DNA of 5,577 nucleotides from Gemmatimonadota bacterium (lineage in GTDB: Bacteria; Gemmatimonadota; Gemmatimonadetes; Gemmatimonadales; Gemmatimonadaceae): contig JAOUHR010000158.1 in assembly GCA_029884515.1 (NCBI GenBank), positions 1 through 5,577 on the forward strand, read 5' to 3'. Both the position numbers and the translations under genes were made by a program. Within the stretch, counting starts at the first letter, position 1. Each line of letters starts with the position of its first letter. The notes under the pieces are model-generated. The model was given only the letters and a program-made list of their open reading frames with translations. It did not search any database and had not been told where the DNA came from. Shown here piece after piece: positions 1 through 5,577 of this stretch.

Positions 1-951
1 GAGCCGCGCACCGATGTTCGTGAGCTGGCCGGCGCGCGCGCCGTCCACCTGCCAGAAGCGCGCTTCGAGATTCGGCTGCACCAGCACGCTGCCCAAGTCG
101 AAGCTCAGGCCGGCATTGATGTTCGCGACGTTCTCCTTCGGCGCGTCGCCACCGAGCTGCTGGCCGGCGAGCCGGAAGAGGTTCCAGGCCGAGATGAACC
201 CCATCGCATTCCCCACGGGGAAGGACCACGACCCCGTGGCGGTGATGCGGTCGCCGGTGCTGTACGTCGTCGTGTCCGCGAGGTCCTCGCCGAAGGCGGA
301 ATAGGACACGCCGACGGTCACCTGGCCGTCACCCGCGGGCCGGTCGAGGCCGAGCCGCAGGCGATACTCGTCGGCGGGGGCGAAGCGGAAGTCGGAGGAG
401 TTCACGTTGAACGCGGTGAACTCGGTGGACTTCCGGGCGCTCGCGCCGAGGCCGAGGTTCCAGCTCCCGAGCGCGCGAGCGTAGGCGATGCCGCCGGTGC
501 CGGCGAAGCCGTTGCCCATCGCCGAGACGGGATAGTTCAGGAAGTCGTTGCCGATCTGTCCCGCCGCCGGCACCTGCTCCTCGGGGATCGTGTACTGCCC
601 CGTGGGGAGGTTGAGCCCGACGGTGAAGACGAGCAGGTCGCTGCCAAGCGAGAAGTTGGCGCGCACCTGCGTGTCGGTGAGGCCGCTGATCGAGCTCACC
701 GACGCGCCGCCGCTCTTCAGGTTGGAACTCGCGTACGACGTCGCGATGTCCATCGTGAAGCGGTCGGAGAAGGGGAGTACCACCACGAGCGGGACGGCGA
801 TCTGCGACATCGAGCGTTCGCTCGCCCCCGAACCGAAGGTGTACTGCACGAAGTGCGGCGCGCCGATCACTGCGGATTCGCCGAGCCCCTGGGCGCGACC
901 CGCCGCTGGCACCAACACCGCGAGCATCGAGACTGCGACGAGTCTGCGCAT
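1..951 (-). CDS. Secreted beta-barrel-like outer membrane protein (partial, C-terminus off the left edge)
   Basis: The frame is open from the ATG at 951 to the window edge: 317 residues with no stop, so the C-terminus is missing. Residues 1-21 form a signal peptide: basic start (MRR), hydrophobic core LVAVSMLAVLVPAA, likely cleavage near the AQ at 20-21. The rest has no long hydrophobic helix. It is rich in Gly, Ser, Asn and aromatics, with alternating polar/apolar stretches such as RLRLGLD and QVTVGVSYSAFG, as in outer membrane strands. GLTDTQVR (90-97) followed by LNLPTG (113-118) resembles the 'GLGD...LPTG' pattern of barrel proteins annotated as MetA-pathway-of-phenol-degradation or generic 'transporter' proteins. 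That is a resemblance from memory, not a search result. The start lies 15 bp after the stop of the CsgG-like gene, so it is probably last or late in that operon. The ribosome site is weak (GAGG, distant). Secretion is well supported; ligand and function are unknown. Confidence 0.85.
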   Translation of the reverse strand, partial: MRRLVAVSMLAVLVPAAGRAQGLGESAVIGAPHFVQYTFGSGASERSMSQIAVPLVVVLPFSDRFTMDIATSYASSNLKSGGASVSSISGLTDTQVRANFSLGSDLLVFTVGLNLPTGQYTIPEEQVPAAGQIGNDFLNYPVSAMGNGFAGTGGIAYARALGSWNLGLGASARKSTEFTAFNVNSSDFRFAPADEYRLRLGLDRPAGDGQVTVGVSYSAFGEDLADTTTYSTGDRITATGSWSFPVGNAMGFISAWNLFRLAGQQLGGDAPKENVANINAGLSFDLGSVLVQPNLEARFWQVDGARAGQLTNIGARL

Positions 952-966
952 CTGGATCGGCCTCGC

Positions 967-2337
967 CTACGGGCGGCGGATGATGATGGTGACCGTGCCC
1001 TGCGGCGAAACCGGCCGGTCGATGGGCACGGTGGACGTCGTGGGATCACGGGTTGGCGGTGCGGTGGTTGTCGGCGCGGCGATCGAGGTCGCGCGGTCAG
1101 CACTCGTCGTCACGACCGCGTCGGTCGCCGCCGAGGGATTCACGTCCGCCGCCACACGCGTGAGGGTGGTGGCGAGCGGTTCGACGGCGCGGATCACGCC
1201 GCTTGAGGCCGCCGACTCGGTCGTGCGCGCCTCGTTCGAGCTGGTGATGCTCGACTCGATGGTGGTGGCGGTGGCCTGCTGCCCCGAGGCCGACGACGTC
1301 TGCATCGCCTGGGCCTGTGCGACCGCCGCGCCAAAGCCGGGGTCGATCGACCGTGCTTCGTCGAAGTAGCGCGCCGCGTCCTCGAACCGGCCGTCGTCAC
1401 GCGCCTGGAGGCCGCGGCTGTAGGCGAGGAAGGCCGCCATGCTGTTCGTCGGGCGGCGCTCCACGAGCTGCCGCTCCGCCGGCGTGAGGGTCACCCCGAG
1501 CTTGGTGAAGAGCTGGAAGACGAGCGCCTTCTCCATCGCGAAGAGGGCGTCCATCGAGTTGTTCACGGTTGCCGCGTCGCCGATCACGCCGTTGGCGACG
1601 TTCACGATGCGCGCGTCGAGCCGCAGGTTGGTCCCCTGCTGCACGATCGCGCCGTTCACGAGGTTCCCCGCCCGGATCAGGCGGCCCGCGCGGACGGCAG
1701 TGGAGGAGTCCACACCGCCGCCGGCCGACAGCCGGATCTCGTCGGTGAGGGCCTGCATGCGGTCGCGTTCCACCACGGTGAGCTGCTGCGAGCGGCCGAG
1801 GTCGGTGATCACCAGGTCGGCCATGCCGCGCTCGAGCGGGCGGAGCGAGGAGTCGGTGCCGGAGAAGGTCATCGGCGGCACGGCCACCGTACGCGGCGAT
1901 CCCGGGGTCTGCGAGATGCGCGCCTCGTTGGCCACCGCCGCCTTGGCGGCGGCGAGCGCCTCCTCCCGGCCCAGCGAGACGAGCCGGGCGCGGATCTCGT
2001 TCTTCACCTTCCGCGTGCGGCCTACGGAGAGGTACGCGTTGTACGCCGCCTTCGCGCTCGTGAGGTCGCCGAGCGCCTCGGCGCTGAGGCCGGCGTAGAG
2101 CGCGCTCACGCCATCCTTCGGCTCGAGCCGGCGCGCCTGGTCGAGCACGGTGCGCGCGTCGGCGTACCGTTTGGCCTTGTAGTACGCGACGCCGAGCGCA
2201 CGCAGCGCTGCGACGTTTTGCGGCCGCCGGGCCCGCTCGGCCTCGAGCTTCGCGATCGCGTCGTTGCCCTGGGCCACGAGCGGCGGCGCGATGGTCGCGA
2301 ACAGGGCGAGCGCAAGGATCGTTCGGACGAGTCGCAT
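967..2337 (-). CDS. Secreted TPR protein with central CsgG/FlgO-like domain and Ser/Thr/Ala-rich tail
   Basis: A 456-residue protein. Residues 1-22 are a signal peptide (MRLVRT, then LALALFATIAPPLVA, cleavage near AQ-GND). There is no lipobox cysteine, so it is probably soluble in the periplasm rather than a lipoprotein. Two TPR-like helix pairs follow (about 42-75, with ALGVAYYKAKRYADA, and 77-106). Residues 149-285 resemble the CsgG/FlgO/TolB-N fold: TVAVPPMTFSG, then a helix with MADLVITDLG, LTVVERDRMQAL, and strands GAIVQQGTNLRLDARIV. A third TPR (300-334) contains YSRGLQARDDGRFEDAARYF. Residues 345-447 are low complexity (Ser, Thr, Ala, Pro), and the last residues, GTVTIIIRRP, form a strand-like end. 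CsgG-family domains often assemble at the outer membrane or bind partners there; TPRs bind proteins. The ATG at 2337 is chosen because it opens the signal peptide and has an AGGAG site 5 nt upstream. A longer GTG start at 2385 would bury the signal. It sits between the ATPase gene and the barrel gene. The exact role is unknown; it is not curli CsgG itself. Confidence 0.9.
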   Translation of the reverse strand: MRLVRTILALALFATIAPPLVAQGNDAIAKLEAERARRPQNVAALRALGVAYYKAKRYADARTVLDQARRLEPKDGVSALYAGLSAEALGDLTSAKAAYNAYLSVGRTRKVKNEIRARLVSLGREEALAAAKAAVANEARISQTPGSPRTVAVPPMTFSGTDSSLRPLERGMADLVITDLGRSQQLTVVERDRMQALTDEIRLSAGGGVDSSTAVRAGRLIRAGNLVNGAIVQQGTNLRLDARIVNVANGVIGDAATVNNSMDALFAMEKALVFQLFTKLGVTLTPAERQLVERRPTNSMAAFLAYSRGLQARDDGRFEDAARYFDEARSIDPGFGAAVAQAQAMQTSSASGQQATATTIESSITSSNEARTTESAASSGVIRAVEPLATTLTRVAADVNPSAATDAVVTTSADRATSIAAPTTTAPPTRDPTTSTVPIDRPVSPQGTVTIIIRRP

Positions 2338-2342
2338 CACAT

Positions 2343-2347
2343 CTCCT
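2343..2347 (-). promoter_or_regulatory. Shine-Dalgarno site of the CsgG-like gene, overlapping the upstream stop
   Basis: On the minus strand AGGAG lies 5 nt before the ATG at 2337. Its first A and G are the last two bases of the TAG stop of the ATPase gene (TAGGAG). The two genes are 8 bp apart, so ribosomes finishing the ATPase would end directly on the next initiation site, which suggests translational coupling. The site also decides the start of the downstream gene. Confidence 0.75.
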
Positions 2348-3158
2348 ATCGATCGGGATCCAGCATGTCTTCGAAGCGGAGCCACTGCTTGTAGAAATAG
2401 AGGTCCACGTAGCCGGTGGTGCCGTTCCGGTTCTTGCGCACCAGCAGCTCCGTCGCCCCCTCCACGCCGTAGCCGGGGGAGTACATCTCCTCCCGGAAGA
2501 GCGCCATCACGACATCGGCCTGCTGCTTCACGGCGCCCATCGCACCGAAGTCCTCCAACGTCGGCCGGGGATCGGCCCGGCGCTCCCAGGCGGGGAGCTG
2601 GGCCGTCACCAGCACGCAGACACCCCGTTCCACCGCCATCGACTTCAAGAACCGTACCGCCGCGGCGAGTTCCTCGTCCTGTGACCGGGATCCCCCCGCG
2701 AGCGACTGGAGGGAGTCCACCACGAGCAGGTGCACGTCGAGTTCCGCCACCCGGGACTGGAGTGTCTCCAGCCCCTTCGGGGGGAGGACCTCGAAGAGCG
2801 GCGCGTGGTCACGGAGCCGCAGCGCCGCGGCGCCGACGCCCGCACGGGTGAGCTCGTCGAGCCGGCCCTGCCGGAGGTCGTCCACCCGAGCGCGCCCCTC
2901 CAGCGCGAGCGCCCGTTCCATCACCCGCTCCACCGTCATCTCGCCGGTCAGGAAGGCCACGCGTGTGCCCTCCAGAGCCGCCCGCATGGCGATCGCCAGC
3001 GCCAAGGCCGACTTGCCGCTGCCGACGTCCCCTCCGAGCACCACCAGATCCCCGGGGCGCACCCCACCTCCGAGCCAGCGGTCGATACTCGGGAAGCCCG
3101 TGCGGATCCCGTCCCCCGCCGCCGAGCCATCCGCGGCGAGATCCACGCGCCGCATCAC
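2346..3158 (-). CDS. Stand-alone DnaB C-terminal-domain-like (RecA-fold) ATPase
   Basis: A 270-residue cytosolic protein matching the ATPase half of replicative helicase DnaB. GIRTGFPSIDRWLGGGVRPG (17-36) corresponds to the entry to the DnaB-C domain. Walker A is GDVGSGKS (43-50). TGEMT carries the probable catalytic glutamate (E73, the 'LEM' position of DnaB). Walker B is HLLVVDSLQSL (143-153, D148). VTAQLP (184-189) matches the Q-containing motif. RPTLEDFGAMGAVKQQADVV (198-217) is a clear DnaB-type signature, and VRKNRNGTTG (240-249) matches the DnaB 'KQRNGPTG' segment that supplies the trans-acting Lys/Arg. DnaB itself is about 450 residues; the N-terminal domain used for ring stacking and primase contact is absent. 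There is no zinc finger or Lon-like domain as in RadA. It is therefore a DnaB paralogue, probably not the replicative helicase; KaiC/RadA-like ATPases are a weaker alternative. Start: GTG at 3158 is followed at once by ATG at 3155, neither with a good ribosome site. The frame stays open upstream to 3228, and a CTG at 3191 has GAGG 5 nt before it. First gene of a probable operon with the envelope genes. Confidence 0.9.
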   Translation of the reverse strand: MMRRVDLAADGSAAGDGIRTGFPSIDRWLGGGVRPGDLVVLGGDVGSGKSALALAIAMRAALEGTRVAFLTGEMTVERVMERALALEGRARVDDLRQGRLDELTRAGVGAAALRLRDHAPLFEVLPPKGLETLQSRVAELDVHLLVVDSLQSLAGGSRSQDEELAAAVRFLKSMAVERGVCVLVTAQLPAWERRADPRPTLEDFGAMGAVKQQADVVMALFREEMYSPGYGVEGATELLVRKNRNGTTGYVDLYFYKQWLRFEDMLDPDR

Positions 3159-3160
3159 GC

Positions 3161-3176
3161 GGGAGATCGGGGAGAT
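3161..3176 (-). repeat. Direct repeat ATCTCCC x2 just before the ATPase start
   Basis: The minus strand reads ATCTCCC, two bases (CG), ATCTCCC, ending 2 nt before the GTG at 3158. This pyrimidine-rich pair occupies the place where a Shine-Dalgarno site would be expected. It may be chance, or coding sequence if translation starts at the CTG at 3191, in which case it encodes the repeated I-S/S-P-I-S residues. Confidence 0.4.
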
Positions 3177-3222
3177 ATCTGTGGGGCGCAGGGTGGCCTC
3201 AGCGGGTAGGAGCGCGGACGCC

Positions 3223-3660
3223 CTATTCTATGGGCCCACCGCGAAGGCCGGCAAGCGAGGCCGACTCCACGCGCAGACCCTCGATCAGGCGCACGAGTTC
3301 TGAACGTGCCCCCCTATCGAGGTGCGCCGATGTGACCTCGGTCACTTGCGCGAGGGCATCGGCCGCCACCGCCAGGTCGGTCCCGGTGCTCGCGGCGAAC
3401 GCCCTGTGCAGCGCGGCACGGGTCTTCGCCGGGATCGTGAGTGCGCCGAGCCAGGAACGCGCGGCTGCGGCGCGCGCCGCGCGAGCGCTCGGCGGGAGCG
3501 GGAACGGAGGGCGCAGTCCCATGTTCAGCCGGACCGCCATCACACCCCCGAGCAGGCTCTCGCGGGCCCCGCCGAGCGGGGCGCGCGCGGCGGCGGAGAG
3601 CAGGGCCGGGCAGGGGAAACCCGCGCGCACCGGAGCGAAGGGAGGGGAGGCGTCGGTCAC
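3223..3660 (-). CDS. Small Ala/Arg-rich helical protein of unknown function
   Basis: A 145-residue frame from a GTG at 3660. I do not recognise a family. G/C at most third positions and an ordinary amino-acid mix in the second half argue that it is real. Residues 70-138 (starting LGALTIPAKTRAALHRAF, then DLAVAADALAQVTEV and ARSELVRLIEGLRVESASL) look like three or four amphipathic helices. No signal peptide, transmembrane helix or metal-binding cluster is evident; there is a single Cys, in GFPCPALL. The start is uncertain. The GTG has only a loose G-rich run before it; the ATG at 3540 (MAVRLNMG) has GGGGG about 5 nt upstream and would give 105 residues. The N-terminal part before residue 40 is Ala/Pro/Gly-rich and less convincing. 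It ends 64 bp before the ATPase on the same strand, so read-through into that operon is possible, although a candidate promoter overlaps its end. Function unknown. Confidence 0.6.
   Translation of the reverse strand: MTDASPPFAPVRAGFPCPALLSAAARAPLGGARESLLGGVMAVRLNMGLRPPFPLPPSARAARAAAARSWLGALTIPAKTRAALHRAFAASTGTDLAVAADALAQVTEVTSAHLDRGARSELVRLIEGLRVESASLAGLRGGPIE
3225..3254 (-). promoter_or_regulatory. Candidate sigma70-type promoter for the ATPase operon
   Basis: On the minus strand TTGCCG (3254-3249, 4 of 6 to TTGACA) and TAGAAT (3230-3225, 5 of 6 to TATAAT) are separated by 18 bp. It lies in the last codons of the upstream small gene, in an AT-richer patch of otherwise very GC-rich DNA. The expected transcript start, near 3218, would give an untranslated leader of about 60 nt before the ATPase. 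The operon could therefore be transcribed apart from the upstream gene. Motif-based only. Confidence 0.35.
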
Positions 3661-3771
3661 GGCCCCAAAGTGCGTCCGCTGCCTCGCGGGGCGGAAGGGG
3701 CGGCGCGCATCTGCTTGGCGTCCCTCACGCGCGCATGGCGGTGGGCGCCCGGCCCGCCAGCACCTCCGCGA

Positions 3772-3801
3772 TTGGATGCGTCCGCGCGCCGGGACTATCT
3801 T
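3772..3801 (+). promoter_or_regulatory. Candidate promoter for the ABC transporter
   Basis: TTGGAT (3772-3777, 3 of 6 to TTGACA), an 18-bp spacer and TATCTT (3796-3801, 4 of 6 to TATAAT) form a weak sigma70-like promoter in a local AT-rich patch (ACTATCTTC). Transcription starting 7-9 nt after the -10 would begin at about 3808-3810, right at an ATG, so the transcript would be nearly leaderless. If correct, the in-frame ATG at 3776 would lie upstream of the transcript and could not be used. Confidence 0.35.
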
Positions 3802-3809
3802 CCGCTCCT

Positions 3810-3857
3810 ATGCACGCCCAGGCGCCCAGGCGCCCGCTTCCCACCGCCGAGCGCTGA
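3810..3857 (+). CDS. Possible 15-codon leader ORF overlapping the ABC transporter start
   Basis: The ATG at 3810 opens a 15-residue peptide, MHAQAPRRPLPTAER. Its TGA stop (3855-3857) shares its A with the ATG of the ABC transporter (TGATG at 3855-3859). It has no Shine-Dalgarno site but lies where the transcript from the candidate promoter would begin. It could be a leaderless ORF that delivers ribosomes to the transporter start, whose own ribosome site is poor. No run of one amino acid suggests attenuation. It is too short to judge coding bias, so chance is quite possible. Confidence 0.25.
   Translation: MHAQAPRRPLPTAER
3820..3835 (+). repeat. Tandem 8-bp repeat AGGCGCCC x2
   Basis: Two exact copies of AGGCGCCC lie head to tail; a partial copy (GCCC) precedes them at 3816-3819. 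Each unit contains the palindrome GGCGCC. The pair lies between the candidate promoter and the transporter start, inside the possible leader ORF. A slippage-prone spacer or a small operator are both possible. Confidence 0.6.
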
Positions 3858-5577
3858 TGCGGGTCTACCGGCGCCTGCTCGAGTTCCTCCGGCCGCATGC
3901 CTGGCGGATGGTGGGGAACGTCGTGTTGAACGTCACCGCCGCCGTGCTCGACGGAGTGGCGTTCACGCTGCTGATCCCCTTCCTCAACACGCTCTTCGGC
4001 TCCCCCACCCAGATCGCCGGCGGGATGGGCTGGATCACGAGCCTGCAGACGCGGCTGATCGGTCCCTTCCTCGACGCCGCCGACCCGATGGGCTCTCTGC
4101 GCGCCGTGATCCTGGTGATCATCGCGATGGTCACGCTGAAGAACATCCTGCTCTGGGGCGGTGGCCAGCTCGGCGCCTCGCTGCAGGAGTACATCACGCG
4201 CGACCTGCGGCACGCGGTCTTCTCGCACATGCAGCGACTGCCGCTCACGTGGTTCGGCCGCACGAAGACGGGGCAGATCCTCGCACGCATCCTCACCGAT
4301 ACGGAACAGACCAAGGCGATCCTGGCCGAGGTCGCGACGCGCACGGTGCAGAATGCGGCCACGATCGTGGTGACCGTGGTGATCCTCTTCAAGATGTCGC
4401 CGCGGCTCACGCTGATCTCGCTGGTGATCGCGCCGCTGGTGATGGCCTTCCTGCAGCCCCTCCTGCGCAAGCTCCGTAAGGGCCACCGGCGCCTGCGCGA
4501 CGAGTTCGGCGAGATGACGAGCATCCTGCAGGAGGTCGTGAGCGGGGTGCGGCTCGTGAAGTCGTTCCGCGGGGAGCCGTACGAGGACGAACGCTTCCTC
4601 GGCGCCTCCTCGCGCTACTCGACGGGAATGACCCGGATGCAGCGGCTCGCGCTGCTCTCGGGTCCGCTCACGGAGGTGCTGGGCACCATCATCGCGGTGG
4701 GCGTGCTCTGGATCGGCGCGCGCGAGGTGCTCGAGGCGCGCACGATGGACGGCGGCACGCTCATCGCCTTCATGGTGCTCGTGATGCGGCTGCTCCAGCC
4801 CATCAAGCAGCTCTCGCAGGCGCCCACCACGGCACAGCAGTCGCTCGCCGCGGCGGAGCGGCTCTTCGAGGTGCTCGACGAGCAGGCCGAGACGGCGACC
4901 GACCACGGCACGCGCGACGTGAGCGGGCTCCGCGAGGGCGTGGCGTTCGACGGGGTCTCGTTCACGTACGGCGACGAGATGGTGCTCGCCGACGTCTCGT
5001 TCTCGGCACGGCGGGGCGAGGTGGTGGCGCTGGTGGGCGCGAGCGGGGCGGGGAAGAGCACGCTGGTGGACCTCATCCCCCGCTTCATCGAGCCCACCAG
5101 GGGCAGGGTGCTGGTGGACGGCGTGGACGCGCGCGAGATCAAGCTGCCGTCGCTGCGCGCGCTCACGGGGATCGTGAGCCAGGACACCGTGCTCTTCAAC
5201 GACAGTGTGCGCGCGAACATCGCGTACGGCGCAGTGGACCGGTACACGCCGGCGCAGATCGAGGCGGCGGCGCGCGCCGCCAACGCGCACGACTTCATCT
5301 CGCAGCTGCCGCAGGGCTACGACACGATGCTCGGCGAGCGGGGCACGCGCCTCTCGGGGGGCCAGCGCCAGCGGCTCGCGATCGCCCGTGCGCTGCTCAC
5401 CGACCCGCCGATCCTGATCCTCGACGAGGCGACCTCGGCGCTCGACTCGGAGTCCGAGCACGCCATCCAGGAGGCGCTGGCGGAACTGCTGCGCGCCCGC
5501 ACGACGCTGGTGATCGCGCACCGCTTGTCGACGATCGAGAAGGCCGACCTGATCCTGGTCATGGAGGACGGGCGCGT
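3857..5577 (+). CDS. MsbA-type ABC exporter, fused permease and ATPase (partial, last residues off the right edge)
   Basis: 573 codons are present, against about 580-600 for MsbA-type half-transporters, so only some 10-30 residues are missing. The membrane domain (about 1-330) has six probable helices: near 18-45, 82-104, 164-180, 184-204, 268-288 and 300-318. RDLRHAVFSHMQRLPLTWF (115-133), then TGQILARILTDTEQ, is typical of exporter coupling regions. The nucleotide-binding domain has an A-loop Tyr (Y371), Walker A GASGAGKST (394-402), Q-loop Q442, signature LSGGQRQR (499-506), Walker B ILILDE (519-524), D-loop SALD (527-530) and H-loop H555. It would homodimerise in the inner membrane and use ATP to flip a lipid or drug-like substrate. 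From memory, SQDTVLFNDSVRANIAYG and HRLSTIEKAD closely match E. coli MsbA, so lipid A-core or another glycolipid is a fair guess, but substrate cannot be read from sequence. Start: homology begins near residue 4 and the ATG at 3857 overlaps a TGA. An in-frame ATG at 3776 would add 27 Arg/Ala/Pro-rich residues and is less likely. Confidence 0.93.
   Translation, partial: MRVYRRLLEFLRPHAWRMVGNVVLNVTAAVLDGVAFTLLIPFLNTLFGSPTQIAGGMGWITSLQTRLIGPFLDAADPMGSLRAVILVIIAMVTLKNILLWGGGQLGASLQEYITRDLRHAVFSHMQRLPLTWFGRTKTGQILARILTDTEQTKAILAEVATRTVQNAATIVVTVVILFKMSPRLTLISLVIAPLVMAFLQPLLRKLRKGHRRLRDEFGEMTSILQEVVSGVRLVKSFRGEPYEDERFLGASSRYSTGMTRMQRLALLSGPLTEVLGTIIAVGVLWIGAREVLEARTMDGGTLIAFMVLVMRLLQPIKQLSQAPTTAQQSLAAAERLFEVLDEQAETATDHGTRDVSGLREGVAFDGVSFTYGDEMVLADVSFSARRGEVVALVGASGAGKSTLVDLIPRFIEPTRGRVLVDGVDAREIKLPSLRALTGIVSQDTVLFNDSVRANIAYGAVDRYTPAQIEAAARAANAHDFISQLPQGYDTMLGERGTRLSGGQRQRLAIARALLTDPPILILDEATSALDSESEHAIQEALAELLRARTTLVIAHRLSTIEKADLILVMEDGR

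Larger units (their letters stand above)
3661..3856. other. Divergent intergenic region
   Basis: 196 bp separate the start of the small helical-protein gene (minus) from the ABC transporter start (plus). It must hold the promoters of both. On the plus strand I see a candidate promoter, a possible leader ORF and a short tandem repeat, listed separately. For the minus gene I see no convincing promoter; CACTTT 7 nt before its GTG is a weak -10 at best. The 8-mer GCGCGCAT occurs twice (3703-3710 and 3729-3736); in DNA this GC-rich it may be chance. No terminator hairpin with a T-run is present, as expected between divergent genes. Confidence 0.7.

Noticed and set aside
548..1369. 273-codon plus-strand frame
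   Set aside because: It spans two well-supported minus-strand genes and the gap between them. Its product is low complexity without recognisable motifs, so it is a shadow frame.
1439..2098. 219-codon plus-strand frame
   Set aside because: It lies wholly opposite the CsgG-like/TPR gene; its Ser/Arg/Ala-rich product has no motif.
967..2337. Curli secretion channel CsgG
   Set aside because: No lipobox, added TPRs and no other curli genes nearby; only a CsgG-like fold is suggested.
2338..2385. GTG at 2385 as start of the CsgG-like protein
   Set aside because: It would place 16 residues before a classical signal peptide and overlap the ATPase gene. The ATG at 2337 has a well-spaced AGGAG.
2346..3158. 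RadA/Sms or full DnaB identity for the ATPase
   Set aside because: There is no N-terminal zinc finger or Lon-like C-terminal domain (RadA), and the chain is too short and lacks the N-terminal domain of DnaB.
3322..4479. 385-codon plus-strand frame
   Set aside because: It runs out of frame through the start of the ABC transporter and antisense to the small gene. The product is Arg/Ala/Pro/His-rich, typical of an off-frame reading.
3725..5521. 598-codon open frame on the minus strand, opposite the ABC transporter
   Set aside because: It is antisense to a gene with every ABC motif intact. Its product is His/Arg/Glu/Asp/Gln-rich with no domain, as expected when the complement of GC-rich third positions removes stops.
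1..5577. tRNA/rRNA genes, CRISPR arrays, insertion sequences, intrinsic terminators
   Set aside because: I saw no cloverleaf, regular spaced repeats, transposase motifs or terminal inverted repeats, and no hairpin followed by a T-run on either strand.

Overview
This is a GC-rich bacterial window packed with protein genes. By eye, most third codon positions are G or C. A Gram-negative cell envelope is suggested by a secreted beta-barrel-like protein, a secreted CsgG-like/TPR protein and an MsbA-type exporter. Base composition, the 'AQ' ends of the signal peptides and the gene types fit Gemmatimonadota or a similar GC-rich didermic phylum. That placement is an inference from style, not a marker-based assignment.

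Layout. Positions 1-3660 carry four genes on the minus strand, transcribed right to left: a small alpha-helical protein of unknown function (3223-3660), a stand-alone DnaB-C/RecA-fold ATPase (2346-3158), a secreted TPR + CsgG-like protein (967-2337), and a secreted beta-barrel-like protein cut by the left edge (1-951). The last three are tightly spaced (8 bp and 15 bp gaps) and look like one operon. The stop codon of the ATPase lies against the Shine-Dalgarno sequence of the next gene. A candidate sigma70-type promoter for this operon lies in the last codons of the small upstream gene.

Positions 3661-3856 form a 196-bp divergent intergenic region. It holds a candidate plus-strand promoter, a possible 15-codon leader ORF and a short tandem repeat. 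From 3857 to the right edge runs an MsbA-type ABC half-transporter (membrane domain plus nucleotide-binding domain) that lacks only its extreme C-terminus.

How the genes may work together. The CsgG-like/TPR protein and the barrel protein are adjacent and both exported, so they could act together in the periplasm and outer membrane. The MsbA-type protein would flip lipid A or a similar lipid across the inner membrane, but it is transcribed divergently and need not be related. The odd member is the cytosolic DnaB-C-like ATPase at the head of an envelope operon. I see no mobile element, RNA gene, CRISPR array or clear intrinsic terminator. The most notable points are the helicase-domain/envelope operon and the unusual start region of the ABC transporter; neither establishes a new system.
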